A DNA stretch of 42,587 nucleotides. It comes from Terriglobia bacterium (GTDB lineage: Bacteria; Acidobacteriota; Terriglobia; Bryobacterales; Bryobacteraceae). Shown one piece after another: positions 7,581 through 15,400 of the stretch. Made by a program: the position numbers and the translations under genes. The stretch is taken from assembly GCA_020073115.1 (NCBI GenBank), contig JAIQFU010000057.1, positions 1 through 42,587 of the forward strand, read 5' to 3'. Below the pieces are notes generated by a model that made no database searches, was not told the DNA's origin, and was given only the letters and a program-made list of their open reading frames with translations. Position 1 is the stretch's first letter, and each line of letters starts with the position of its first letter.

Positions 7581-9627
7581 CGAAAAACTTCTCCACCTCC
7601 TCCAGCCTGTTGGTGAGCCGATAAGGGGGCAGGCTGTCGAGGAACACCTGACCGTAGCGCTGCTTCGTGACGCGGTTGTCCAGCAGGACCAGGACGCCGC
7701 GGTCGGACTTGCTGCGGATGAGGCGCCCGAAACCCTGCTTGAGCGCAATGGCGGCCTGCGGAACCTGGTAGTCGTAAAACGGGTTGCCGCCCGCCGCGCG
7801 GATGTTTTCGATGCGCGCGTTCACCACGGGATCGTTGGGTACCGCGAAAGGCAGTTTATCTATAATAACGCAGCTGAGCTGCTCGCCCGGCACATCCACG
7901 CCCTGCCAGAACGACGAGGTGGCGAAGAGCACGCAGTTGGGCGTGGAGCGGAACTCCCCGAGCAGCGCGCTACGGGGCCCCGTGCCCTGCATGAGCGTGG
8001 GGTATTCGATCTCGAACGAGACGGCGTCGTAGACCGAGCGCATCTGCTGGTAACTGGTGAACAGCACGAAGGCGCGCCCGCGGCTGTGCCGCAGGATTTG
8101 GATCACTTCCTCGGCCGCCGCCTTCGGGAAGGCCGGGCTGCGCGGTTCGGGCAGGTGCGGCGGGACATACAGCAGGGCCTGGCTGGCGTAATCGAAATGG
8201 CCGGGCACGATGAGCGTGCGGGCGCGCCCGGCCCCCAGCCGCTTCTGCACGTAATCGAATCCGCCCGCCACGGCGAGGGTGGCGGAAGTGAGCACGATCG
8301 TGTCTACCTTCGAGAAAAGGCGTTCGGAGAGCATTCCGGAGACGTCGATGGGGGTGGCCTGGAGGAAGCAACCGCGGCCGCGCTTCTCCATCCAGTAAAC
8401 GTACTCTTCATCGTCCTCCTCCATGATGAAGCGGAGTCCCATGGAAAGCTCACCCACGCGCCGGAACAGCGGGATCACCTCGTCGGGGGGGTTCTGCATC
8501 AGCTTGAGATGCGAACCGATCAGGTCCAAGGCCGCCAGCAGGTTGACGTAGATCTCCTCGTTCTCCTCGCGGAAGGCATCGCGGCCCTGGAATGCCAGGC
8601 GCCGGTCGCCTTCGCCGAAAAGGCCGAAGAACTGGACGGTGAGTTCGTCCAAGCGCTGCAGGATCCGGTCCAACTCCGGCGCGCCGAATTTCTTGGCCCG
8701 GGCCACGGAAGCCACATCGCGGCGCAGTTCCTGAAAGCGGTAATTGCTGATGGAGACGCCGAAGTACTGGCCCGCGACGTCTTCGATTTCGTGCGCCTCG
8801 TCGAACACCACCGCGTGGTAATCGGGCAGGATGCCGCCTTCGTAGTTGTCGTCGCGCAGGGAGAGATCGGCGAAGAACAGGTGGTGGTTGACGATGATGA
8901 CGTCGCTCTCGGCGGCGCGCTGGTGCATCAGCGTGAGAAAGCAGCGTTCGAAGTCGGGGCACTTCTGGCCGGCGCAGAGGTCGCTGCGCGCGTCGAGCTT
9001 GGACCACGCCGTGCTGGACTCCGGCAGGTTCTGGATTTCGGCGCGGTCGCCGAACTCCGTGGTCTTCTCCCACTCCCGGATAATCTGGAAGTCGGCGACC
9101 TCTTCCAGGCCCGCCAGCACCGGCTCCTTTTCGGCATCGTAGATCTTGCGGCGGCAGGCGTAGTTGTTGCGCCCCTTCATATAGCAGACCCGCAGCGGCC
9201 GGGAGAAATGTTGCTGGAGAAAGGGAACGTCCTTGAAGAAGAGCTGTTCCTGAAGGTTTTTGGTCCCGGTGGAGATGATGATGCGCTTGCCCGAGAGCAG
9301 CGCGGGAACCAGGTAGGCCAGGGTCTTCCCCGTCCCGGTGCCCGCCTCGACGATGAGATGCCGTTTCCCGGCGAGCGCCTCCTCCACGGCCTCCGCCATT
9401 TCGCCCTGGCCAGGGCGAGGCGGCGAAATTCGAGCCAGTCCCCGCTTTGCGGGCAATACCAGGCAGTAGGATTCGCGAAAGGGCAAACCGGGTACAGGCA
9501 CGAAGTTTCGCAAAGGCGGCGAAATTCGAGCCAGTCCCCGCTTTGCGGGCTGTGGCGCGGCGAATTCCGCTAAAGGAATTCGGCCGCGCGCGTAATACTG
9601 ATTCGAGGGACAACAGCGTATGAACAA
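7573..9627 (-). CDS. DinG/XPD-family ATP-dependent helicase with repeat-derived N-terminus
   Basis: The core is a superfamily 2 Fe-S helicase. It has a Q-like RPGQ (71-74), Walker A AGTGTGKT (95-102), four Fe-S cysteines (NNYAC, then DLCAGQKCPDFERC), Walker B VVFDEAH, and C-terminal helicase motifs (SATLAVAGGF, ATSSFWQGVDVPG, QGFGRLIRSKSDRG). Such enzymes unwind DNA or R-loops in repair. The first 70 residues are not family-like: residues about 27-70 are translated from the family-1 palindromic repeat at 9423-9546, and PAKRGLARISPP occurs twice 32 residues apart. Normally a 20-30 residue N-terminus runs directly into the RPGQ motif. The TTG start at 9627 is uncertain, and no good ATG exists before the Q motif. 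The gene is divergent from the membrane-protein remnant at 9620. Confidence 0.88.
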   Translation of the reverse strand: MFIRCCPSNQYYARGRIPLAEFAAPQPAKRGLARISPPLRNFVPVPGLPFRESYCLVLPAKRGLARISPPRPGQGEMAEAVEEALAGKRHLIVEAGTGTGKTLAYLVPALLSGKRIIISTGTKNLQEQLFFKDVPFLQQHFSRPLRVCYMKGRNNYACRRKIYDAEKEPVLAGLEEVADFQIIREWEKTTEFGDRAEIQNLPESSTAWSKLDARSDLCAGQKCPDFERCFLTLMHQRAAESDVIIVNHHLFFADLSLRDDNYEGGILPDYHAVVFDEAHEIEDVAGQYFGVSISNYRFQELRRDVASVARAKKFGAPELDRILQRLDELTVQFFGLFGEGDRRLAFQGRDAFREENEEIYVNLLAALDLIGSHLKLMQNPPDEVIPLFRRVGELSMGLRFIMEEDDEEYVYWMEKRGRGCFLQATPIDVSGMLSERLFSKVDTIVLTSATLAVAGGFDYVQKRLGAGRARTLIVPGHFDYASQALLYVPPHLPEPRSPAFPKAAAEEVIQILRHSRGRAFVLFTSYQQMRSVYDAVSFEIEYPTLMQGTGPRSALLGEFRSTPNCVLFATSSFWQGVDVPGEQLSCVIIDKLPFAVPNDPVVNARIENIRAAGGNPFYDYQVPQAAIALKQGFGRLIRSKSDRGVLVLLDNRVTKQRYGQVFLDSLPPYRLTNRLEEVEKFFDV
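9423..9546. repeat. Palindromic repeat, family 1, inside the helicase reading frame
   Basis: The right arm GCGAAATTCGAGCCAGTCCC... occurs at 9423-9450 and again at 9519-9546, 96 bases apart (32 codons). Between them are the leader (CCAGGCAGTAGGATTCGCG) and the left arm GCAAACCGGGTACAGGCACG... (9483-9511). All of it is open in the helicase frame on the minus strand. Confidence 0.85.
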
Positions 9628-9990
9628 ACCACTGGCCGGGGCGCTCCTGGGGACCGCCCTCGGCTTTTGCGACGGAGCCTCCGCCTGGTTCTATCCGTCC
9701 TCCCATGGCATGATGACGGGCATCATGGTGGCTCATCGGTCAAGGGCCTGATCGTCGGCGTCCTCAGCGGCCTGTTCGCGCGCAAGGTGCGCTCCGTGCG
9801 GGCGGGCATCGGGCTGCTTTTCGCTTTCCTGGTCGCCATGATGCCCGAGCCCAACGGGCAGCATTACTACCTGGAGATCATGGCCCCCGGGTTCGTCGTC
9901 GGCGCCATAATCGGATTTCTGACGCAGCGGGTGGGACGGCCCGCAGCCATAACGGAAGGAGAATCCCATGCCAAGACCAGTTCACTTTGA
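9620..9990 (+). pseudogene. Small membrane protein, frameshifted
   Basis: Reading from ATG 9620 (GAGGGA upstream at 9605-9610) gives MNKPLAGALLGTALGFCDG and so on to GIMVAH, then a stop at 9750-9752. The frame one base over continues as SSVKGLIVGVLSGLFARK, then two hydrophobic segments, to a stop at 9990. One extra G near 9730 (GTGG-CTC to GTGGGCTC) would join them as ...GIMVGSSVKGLIVGV..., a natural membrane-protein sequence. So a single-base deletion best explains the break. The joined product would be about 123 residues with about three membrane segments. Function is unknown. Its end overlaps the VOC gene start by 23 bases. Confidence 0.7.
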
Positions 9991-10333
9991 GATACCCGTG
10001 GACAATCCCGAACGCGCCGCCGCGTTCTACCGGAACGTGTTCGGCTGGAAAATCGAGAAATGGGAGGGTCCGATCGAGTATTGGAATGTCACCACCGGCG
10101 AGGCGGGCCCCGGTATCAACGGGGGGATCATGCGCCGGCAGCATCCTCAGCAGCCGTGCGTTAACACTATCGGCGTGGACAGCCTGGAGGAGACCGTGGC
10201 CACCGTGGAAAAAAACGGCGGGCAGATCGCGGTTCCGAAAATGGCGATCCCCGGAGTCGGCTGGCTGGCCTACTGCAAGGACCTCGATGGCCACATTTTC
10301 GGCGTCCTGCAACCCGACTCCTCAGCCCGGTAG
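9968..10333 (+). CDS. VOC (glyoxalase/bleomycin-resistance-like) family protein
   Basis: The 121-residue single VOC domain begins MPRPVHFEIPVDNPERAAAF. It has the family's FYRNVFGWKIEKW motif, a GGIMRR strand in the middle, a second half starting NTIGVDSLEETVATVEKNGG, and the closing KDLDGHIFGVLQP. The last motif supplies a metal-ligand position in active family members, though DGHIF rather than DPxGN...E leaves enzymatic activity uncertain. A ribosome binding site (GGAAGGAG at about 9954-9961) precedes the ATG. Substrate is unknown. Confidence 0.88.
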   Translation: MPRPVHFEIPVDNPERAAAFYRNVFGWKIEKWEGPIEYWNVTTGEAGPGINGGIMRRQHPQQPCVNTIGVDSLEETVATVEKNGGQIAVPKMAIPGVGWLAYCKDLDGHIFGVLQPDSSAR

Positions 10334-10341
10334 TATGGAGC

Positions 10342-10371
10342 CGCAGCCGGCGTGGTTCTCTGCCGGCTGCG
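10342..10371. terminator. GC-rich hairpin after the VOC gene
   Basis: CGCAGCCGGC (10342-10351) and GCCGGCTGCG (10362-10371) are perfect 10-base arms around a 10-base loop, 8 bases after the VOC stop. There is no T-run, so this is either a factor-dependent terminator or a boundary stem. Confidence 0.45.
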
Positions 10372-10444
10372 ACGAAAAAAGCCCGGTGTAATACTTGGCC
10401 CTCCGCGTGCAGTTCCATACACCGATTCCTCACGTGGAGATCTC

Positions 10445-10663
10445 ATGGCCAAAGGTTTTGTTGCCATTACGGCGGAACTCTGTAAGGGGTGTGGATTTTG
10501 TGTCGAGTTTTGCCCCACCCGCGTTCTGGCGCTTTCTTCTGCTTTCAATTCAAAGGGTTACCATCCGCCCCACGTCGTAGCTGCCGAAAAATGCAGCGGC
10601 TGCGATCTGTGCGGCATGTACTGCCCGGACTTCGCCATCTTTGGAGCGCGTTATGCACGCTGA
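10445..10663 (+). CDS. korD: 2-oxoacid:ferredoxin oxidoreductase, ferredoxin-like delta subunit
   Basis: The 72-residue protein has two [4Fe-4S] motifs, CKGCGFCVEFCPTRVL near residue 13 and CSGCDLCGMYCPDFAI near 50, the standard delta-subunit (PorD/KorD) arrangement. It carries electrons from the catalytic subunits to free ferredoxin. The ATG at 10445 gives MAKGFVAITAELCKGCGFC; longer in-frame starts add unrelated sequence. It is the first gene of the operon, and its stop overlaps the alpha-subunit start by 11 bases. Confidence 0.92.
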   Translation: MAKGFVAITAELCKGCGFCVEFCPTRVLALSSAFNSKGYHPPHVVAAEKCSGCDLCGMYCPDFAIFGARYAR

Positions 10664-11810
10664 TCCTAAAGGCGTTCTCACGGGTGTCCATTTTCTCGAC
10701 GGTGACCACGCCTGCTGTGAGGGAACCCTCGCAGCGGGTGCGCGATTTGCCGCAGGTTATCCGATTACACCCTCGACCGAAGTGGTGGAGAGGTTCGCGG
10801 CACGCATCCCCACGGTGGGCGGCGTGTTCATTCAGATGGAGGACGAACTGGCCGCTTCGATCGCCATTCAGGGCGCGGTCTGGGGCGGCGCAAAAGCCTT
10901 CACGGTCACCTCGGGGCCGGGCTATTCGCTGATGATGGAGCACATCGGCCTCGCCGCCATGACGGAAGCGCCGTGCGTCTTCGTCAACGTGCAGCGCGGC
11001 GGGCCGTCCACTGGTCTCCCCACCTTGCCGGCGCAGGCCGACATGATGCAGGCCCGCTGGGGCTCGCACGGCGACTACGGCATTATCGCCTTATGCCCCA
11101 ATTCGCCCCAGGAGTGCTTCGACCTCACCATCGAGGGTTTCAACCTCGCTGAGGAATTTCGCGTCCCCGTGATGATGATGCTCGACGAGTGCGTGGGCCA
11201 CATGACCGAAAAGGTGGTCATCCCCCCGGCGGACCAGATCGAGGTCACGCCGCGGCGTTTCACGAAGAAACCGCCGGCGGAATACCGGCCGTACCAGCCG
11301 GCGGCGGACCTCGTCCCCGACATGGTGAAAGCGGGGGACGGCTACCGCTTCCACATCACCGGCCTGACCCACGACGAGCGCGGCTACCCCAGCATGAACG
11401 TGGAAACGCAAGACCGGTTGGTCCGGCGCCTCCAGGATAAGCTCAAGCCCCTGGCCGACGGACGCTCGCTGTGCGAGACGGCCGATCTGGACGACGCCGA
11501 AGTGGTGGTGGTCTCCTACGGCATCACGTCGCGCGTGGCGCAGCGGGCGCTGCAACAGGCGCGCAAGCAGGGGATTCGCGCCGGCAAATTCCGCATCATC
11601 AGCGCATGGCCTTTCCCCGCCGGACGGATCCGCGAGCTCGCCGGGCGCGTGAAGGCGTTCGTCGTGCCGGAGCTGAACATGGGCCAGATGGTCCTGGAGG
11701 TGGAGCGCGCCGCGGCCGGGAAGGCCAACGTGATTTCCATTCCGCACGCGGGCGGCACGGTGCACAACCCCGACGTGATCCTGAAGGCCATTGTGGAGGC
11801 GGCCCGATGA
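10653..11810 (+). CDS. korA: 2-oxoacid:acceptor oxidoreductase, alpha subunit
   Basis: The 385-residue subunit has the pyrimidine-binding domain of the family: AGYPITPSTEVVERFA, ITSGPGYSLMMEH-type text (TVTSGPGYSLMMEHIGLA) and NVQRGGPSTGLPT. A C-terminal domain follows, with VVVSYGITSRVAQRAL and VPELNMGQMVLEVER. It forms the catalytic heart with the beta subunit, converting a 2-oxoacid, CoA and oxidised ferredoxin to acyl-CoA, CO2 and reduced ferredoxin, or the reverse. The motifs fit 2-oxoglutarate-type (Kor) enzymes best, but branched-chain oxoacids cannot be excluded. ATG 10653 was chosen because GGAG (10642-10645) is well placed; a TTG at 10641 is possible. Confidence 0.9.
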   Translation: MHADPKGVLTGVHFLDGDHACCEGTLAAGARFAAGYPITPSTEVVERFAARIPTVGGVFIQMEDELAASIAIQGAVWGGAKAFTVTSGPGYSLMMEHIGLAAMTEAPCVFVNVQRGGPSTGLPTLPAQADMMQARWGSHGDYGIIALCPNSPQECFDLTIEGFNLAEEFRVPVMMMLDECVGHMTEKVVIPPADQIEVTPRRFTKKPPAEYRPYQPAADLVPDMVKAGDGYRFHITGLTHDERGYPSMNVETQDRLVRRLQDKLKPLADGRSLCETADLDDAEVVVVSYGITSRVAQRALQQARKQGIRAGKFRIISAWPFPAGRIRELAGRVKAFVVPELNMGQMVLEVERAAAGKANVISIPHAGGTVHNPDVILKAIVEAAR

Positions 11811-12709
11811 ACGAAACGACTCTCGAGATTCCCTACGAAATACCCGAAGACGCGCATAACCCGGTGGAGCCATTCCTGCGGATGGAGCGCATGCCGCACA
11901 TCTGGTGCCCCGGATGCGGCATCGGCACCACGGTCAACTGCTTCACCCGCGCGCTGCTCGATTCGAAGGCGAACCTGGACAAGGTGGCCATCGTATCGGG
12001 CATCGGCTGCACCGGCCGCGTGGCCGGATACGCGCGCCTGGATTCGTTCCACACCACGCACGGCCGCGCCATCCCCTTCGCCACCGGGCTGAAGCTTGCC
12101 AACCCCGAGTTGCAGGTGGTGGTTTACTCCGGGGACGGCGACCTGTTCGCCATCGGCGGGAACCACTTCATCCACGCCGCCCGCCGCAACATGGATATCA
12201 AAGTGGTCTGCGTCAACAACATGATCTACGCCATGACGGGCGGCCAGACGGCGCCGACCACGCCGGCCACGTCCATCAGTTCCACCGCGCCTTACGGCGT
12301 GGCCGAGCCCACGTTCAACCTGGCGCAGTTGGCGGAAGCCGCGGGCGCGTCCTACGTGGCGCGCTGGACCACCTACCACGTCAAGCAGCTTGCCCGCTCC
12401 ATGCAGGAGGTGCTCAACAAGAAGGGCTTCTGCTTCATCGAAGTGCTCTCTCCCTGCCCCACCCTCTACCAGCGGCGCAACAAGATGGGCGACGGGCTGG
12501 ACGCCATGAAGTATTACAAGCAGGCGAGCAAGGTCCGCAATGGCGCGCCCACGGGCGAATGCACGTTGTCGAAGACCGGCGAGATCGTGGTGGGCAAGTT
12601 CGTGGACCGCGAACGGCCCGACTACTTCGAGTTGCAGCGCGCGCAATTCGTGCAGACGCTGGGCGAGCGCTACGCCGAACCGGAGGTTTCATGTTGCAGC
12701 GAGTGTTAA
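11807..12709 (+). CDS. korB: 2-oxoacid:acceptor oxidoreductase, beta (TPP) subunit
   Basis: The 300-residue subunit has the thiamine-diphosphate site: HIWCPGCGIGTTVNCF near residue 32, VSGIGCTGRVAGY, then YSGDGDLFAIGGNHFIHAA and NNMIYAMTGGQTAPTTP, the GDG...N pattern that holds Mg-TPP. Cysteines of the WCPGCG motif bind the proximal [4Fe-4S] cluster. The start overlaps the alpha-subunit stop (ATGA at 11807-11810) and the tail ends in CCSEC. Confidence 0.93.
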   Translation: MNETTLEIPYEIPEDAHNPVEPFLRMERMPHIWCPGCGIGTTVNCFTRALLDSKANLDKVAIVSGIGCTGRVAGYARLDSFHTTHGRAIPFATGLKLANPELQVVVYSGDGDLFAIGGNHFIHAARRNMDIKVVCVNNMIYAMTGGQTAPTTPATSISSTAPYGVAEPTFNLAQLAEAAGASYVARWTTYHVKQLARSMQEVLNKKGFCFIEVLSPCPTLYQRRNKMGDGLDAMKYYKQASKVRNGAPTGECTLSKTGEIVVGKFVDRERPDYFELQRAQFVQTLGERYAEPEVSCCSEC

Positions 12710-13299
12710 CCGAGATTCGTATCGCCGGGTTCGGCGGGCAGGGCGTGATCCTGGCCGCGGCCGTAATCGGCAAGGCGGCCGCCATCTTCCAGGGCGGATA
12801 CGCCACCATGACCCAGAGCTTCGGCCCGGAAGCGCGGGGCGGCTCGTCCAGCGCCCAGGTGATCCTCTCCACCGAGCCGATCCTCTACCCGTACGTGACC
12901 CAGCCGGACATCCTGGTGGTGATGTCACAGGAGGCCTATACGCGGTTCGCGCCGCAGTTGAAGCCGGGCGGCGTCCTCATCATGGAGCAGGACCTGGTGC
13001 GCGTGGACAAGATTCCGAACGGCGTGCGCGCCTTCGGCGTCCCCGCCACGCGCCTGGCCGAGCAACTGGGGCGCAAGGTGGTGCTGAACATCGTGATGAC
13101 GGGGTTCTTCACCGCCGTGACGAACCTCCTGGACGCCGACGCCGTACGCCAGGCCGTGGACGATTCGGTCCCGCCGGCCATGAAAAAGCTGAACCTGCAA
13201 GCCTTCGACAAGGGCCTGGAATACGGCTCCATGCTGATGACCCGGCTCGCCGAAAACGGCGACAGCGAGGGCGTCCTGACCCTCGAAGTGGAAGCGTAG
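12691..13299 (+). CDS. korC: 2-oxoacid:acceptor oxidoreductase, gamma subunit
   Basis: The 202-residue subunit shows the family's N-terminal CoA-binding fold: IRIAGFGGQGVILAAAVIG, ATMTQSFGPEARGGSSSAQV and DILVVMSQEAYTRF. ATG 12691 has a strong ribosome binding site (GGAGG at 12682-12686) and overlaps the beta-subunit stop by 19 bases. It is the last gene of the four-gene operon. Together with the ferredoxin at 6883, this gives the cell a ferredoxin-linked step at the 2-oxoglutarate level. Confidence 0.92.
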   Translation: MLQRVLTEIRIAGFGGQGVILAAAVIGKAAAIFQGGYATMTQSFGPEARGGSSSAQVILSTEPILYPYVTQPDILVVMSQEAYTRFAPQLKPGGVLIMEQDLVRVDKIPNGVRAFGVPATRLAEQLGRKVVLNIVMTGFFTAVTNLLDADAVRQAVDDSVPPAMKKLNLQAFDKGLEYGSMLMTRLAENGDSEGVLTLEVEA

Positions 13300-13391
13300 C
13301 GCGTCAAGGCGGGAGAAGCGGTTCCGCCTGTTCCGCCCACCGCGCCACGTGCGATAATCGGACGCTGAGATCTGCTTTGGAGGCGCGTATC

Positions 13392-14322
13392 ATGTCCATT
13401 AGAGTTTTGGCAGTCGTGCTGGCGGCCTTTCTGCTGCCGGCCGCCGCATTCAGCCAACGGGGAGGGCGCGGAGGCGGCAGCAGCGCAAGTTCCTCGGCGA
13501 AGTTCGACTTCTACGGCAAGGTGGCCCTGGAAGACGGAACTGTCCCATCTTTCAAGGTGATGATCGAGAGCATCTGCAACGGCGTTGCGTACCAGGAGAT
13601 GCAGATCGGCAAGGACGGCAAGTTCCGCTTCACGCTCTCCAACAGCAACGCGACGGTGGACGCCAGCGTGAAAAGCCTCAGCGACTCCCCCGTGCTGCCG
13701 GAGTGCAACATCCGCGCGTCGGCCCCCGGATACAAGTCGGACAGCATCAACCTCTACGAGCGCAATTATTCGAATGAGCGCGCCGTCGCCCAGAACCCGG
13801 ACCTGGGAACGATCGTGCTGCGCAAGCCCACGGGCGCAGAGGCGGCGTCCGTTAGCGCCACGTCGCAGAAAGCCTCGAAGGACGCCAAAAAGGCTTTCGA
13901 CAAGGGCGTGAGCGGCGCCAAGGACAAGAAGTGGGACGAGGCGGCCAAGAACTATCAGAAGGCCGTGGAACTGTATCCGGAGTACGCCGAGGCGTGGTTC
14001 CGGCTGGGCGAGGCGCAGCAGGGGCAGAACCAGGCGGACGCAGCGCGCAAGTCATTCGAAACGGCCATCAAAATCGATGCGAATTATCTCCCGCCCTACG
14101 CGCCGCTGGTCAACATGGAGGCCCAGGCGCAGAACTGGAAGAACGTGGCGGAGATGACCGACCGGATGATTAAACTCGCGCCGGGGATGCCGCGCATCTA
14201 CCTGCTCCGAGTTCAACCAGTATCTGGAGAAAGCGCCCTTCGCCAACGACGCGGCCACGGTACGGCAGCAGGTGGAGCAACTAAAAGCCCGCGCGGCCAC
14301 ACCCCCTCCCGCGAAAAAGTAG
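13392..14322 (+). pseudogene. Exported TPR protein with internal deletion/frameshift
   Basis: From ATG 13392 a signal peptide (MSIRVLAVVLAAFLLPAAAF) leads to a Gly/Arg/Ser-rich spacer and a beta-rich carboxypeptidase-regulatory-like module (FYGKVALEDGTVPSFKVMIE). TPR units follow (AKNYQKAVELYPEYAEAWFRLGEA, then SFETAIKIDANYLPPYAPL). After MIKLAPGMPRIYL (about 14205) the frame leaves TPR sequence. One frame over, EFNQYLEKAPFANDAATVRQ and an Ala/Pro/Lys tail run to a stop at 14320-14322, a natural TPR ending. At least one helix pair seems to be missing at the join, so this is a deletion rather than a one-base slip. Uninterrupted reading past 14322 in the first frame has no TPR character. Confidence 0.7.
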
Positions 14323-14333
14323 CGTTCTCATGC

Positions 14334-14419
14334 GGAGTGGGCCTCCGGCGTGCCATGCGGGCATCATGCCCGCACGAAGCGGGCATGGCAGGCCAGAGGC
14401 CAGGCCAGAGGCCCACTCC
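14334..14419. repeat. Inverted repeat, family 2, between convergent genes
   Basis: The perfect 12-base outer arms are GGAGTGGGCCTC (14334-14345) and GAGGCCCACTCC (14408-14419), with inner arms TGCCATGC (14351-14358) and GCATGGCA (14383-14390). It fills the space between the TPR gene and coxD and may terminate both. The words GGCATGGCAGGC and CCCACTCCAC recur at 21485-21511 in actE. Confidence 0.8.
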
Positions 14420-14423
14420 ACCC

Positions 14424-14732
14424 CTATTTCCCCGGTACCCCGATCCAACCCCGCGTGATGAAATCCGCCATGCTGAGGGTGATCAGGATTCCCAGCCACA
14501 TCAACCCCCCCATCACCACCAGGCGTGTGAGCTTCGTGCTGTGCCGGACGTGCATGAAGAACAGCGCCACCAGCAGCATCTTGAGGACGGCGATCGCCAG
14601 CGCCACCACCACGCTGAACGGGCCGAGATCGATGAACGCCACCGCGCTGGTGACCGCCGTGGCGATCAGCAGCGAGACCCAGACGATGGTGTAAGTGGCT
14701 ACGGAATCGACGTGCTCTGTTCGTTCGCTCAT
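14424..14732 (-). CDS. coxD: Cytochrome c oxidase subunit IV
   Basis: The 102-residue membrane protein has three hydrophobic segments (about 12-33, 38-62 and 72-92). It also has the FFMHVRHSTKL motif that marks prokaryotic cytochrome oxidase subunit IV (CyoD/CtaF-like). It stabilises the oxidase and has no cofactor. Start ATG 14732 overlaps the coxC stop by ATGA. It is the last gene of the respiratory cluster. Confidence 0.88.
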   Translation of the reverse strand: MSERTEHVDSVATYTIVWVSLLIATAVTSAVAFIDLGPFSVVVALAIAVLKMLLVALFFMHVRHSTKLTRLVVMGGLMWLGILITLSMADFITRGWIGVPGK

Positions 14733-15400
14733 GGCTTCGGTCCGTGTCGGTCGATGAGGTACAGCAGGGGGAAAAGGTAGATCCAGATGATATCGACGAA
14801 GTGCCAGTACAGCCCCCCGACGTCGATGGGGGTATAGTATTCCGCCGTGTATTTGCCGACGTAGGTCTGGTACAGCAGGTAGGACATGATCCCCACCCCC
14901 ACCACCATGTGCAGGGCGTGCAAGCCGGTCATGGCGAAGTACAGGGAAAAGAACAACTGCGCCTGTCCCTGAAGCGGCGTGCCCTCCAGATGGAACGAAG
15001 CTCCGGGGACGTGGTGCTCCTCGAATTTCTCCCACCACTCATACCCTTTGATGCCGAGGAAAACGAAACCCAGGATGATGGTGAGGACGAGAAACAGCAT
15101 GATGGTCTTACGGCGTCCGAGTTGGCCCGCGCGCACGGCCAGCACCATGGTGTAGCTGCTGCACAGCAGGACGGCGGTGTTGATTGCTCCGATGGTTGCG
15201 TTCAGCGTGCGGCTGGCCGCCCCGAAGACGTTCGGATACCACGACCGGTAGGCCGTGTACGCGAGGAACATGCCGCCGAAGAACATGATCTCGGTGATGA
15301 GGAAGACCCACATTCCGAGGGTCGAGGCGTTCTTTTGCTGCGATGCGGTATCGAACTGCTCGCGCACCGCGAGCGTTTCGACATGGACTTCGCTAGCCAA
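14729..15400 (-). CDS. coxC: Cytochrome c oxidase subunit III
   Basis: The 223-residue subunit has about five membrane segments. Family motifs are present: [21 protein letters not shown] near residue 28, [19 protein letters not shown], and the terminal [20 protein letters not shown]. It is the short form, lacking the first two helices of mitochondrial subunit III, as is common for caa3 oxidases. It overlaps the coxA stop by 8 bases. Confidence 0.93.
   Translation of the reverse strand: MASEVHVETLAVREQFDTASQQKNASTLGMWVFLITEIMFFGGMFLAYTAYRSWYPNVFGAASRTLNATIGAINTAVLLCSSYTMVLAVRAGQLGRRKTIMLFLVLTIILGFVFLGIKGYEWWEKFEEHHVPGASFHLEGTPLQGQAQLFFSLYFAMTGLHALHMVVGVGIMSYLLYQTYVGKYTAEYYTPIDVGGLYWHFVDIIWIYLFPLLYLIDRHGPKP

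Noticed and set aside
12540-14780. One 746-codon frame covering korC in another frame, the TPR gene and part of coxC-coxD
   Set aside because: Only the segment 13392 to about 14205 looks like protein. The ends are out-of-frame readings of korB/korC and of the repeat region.
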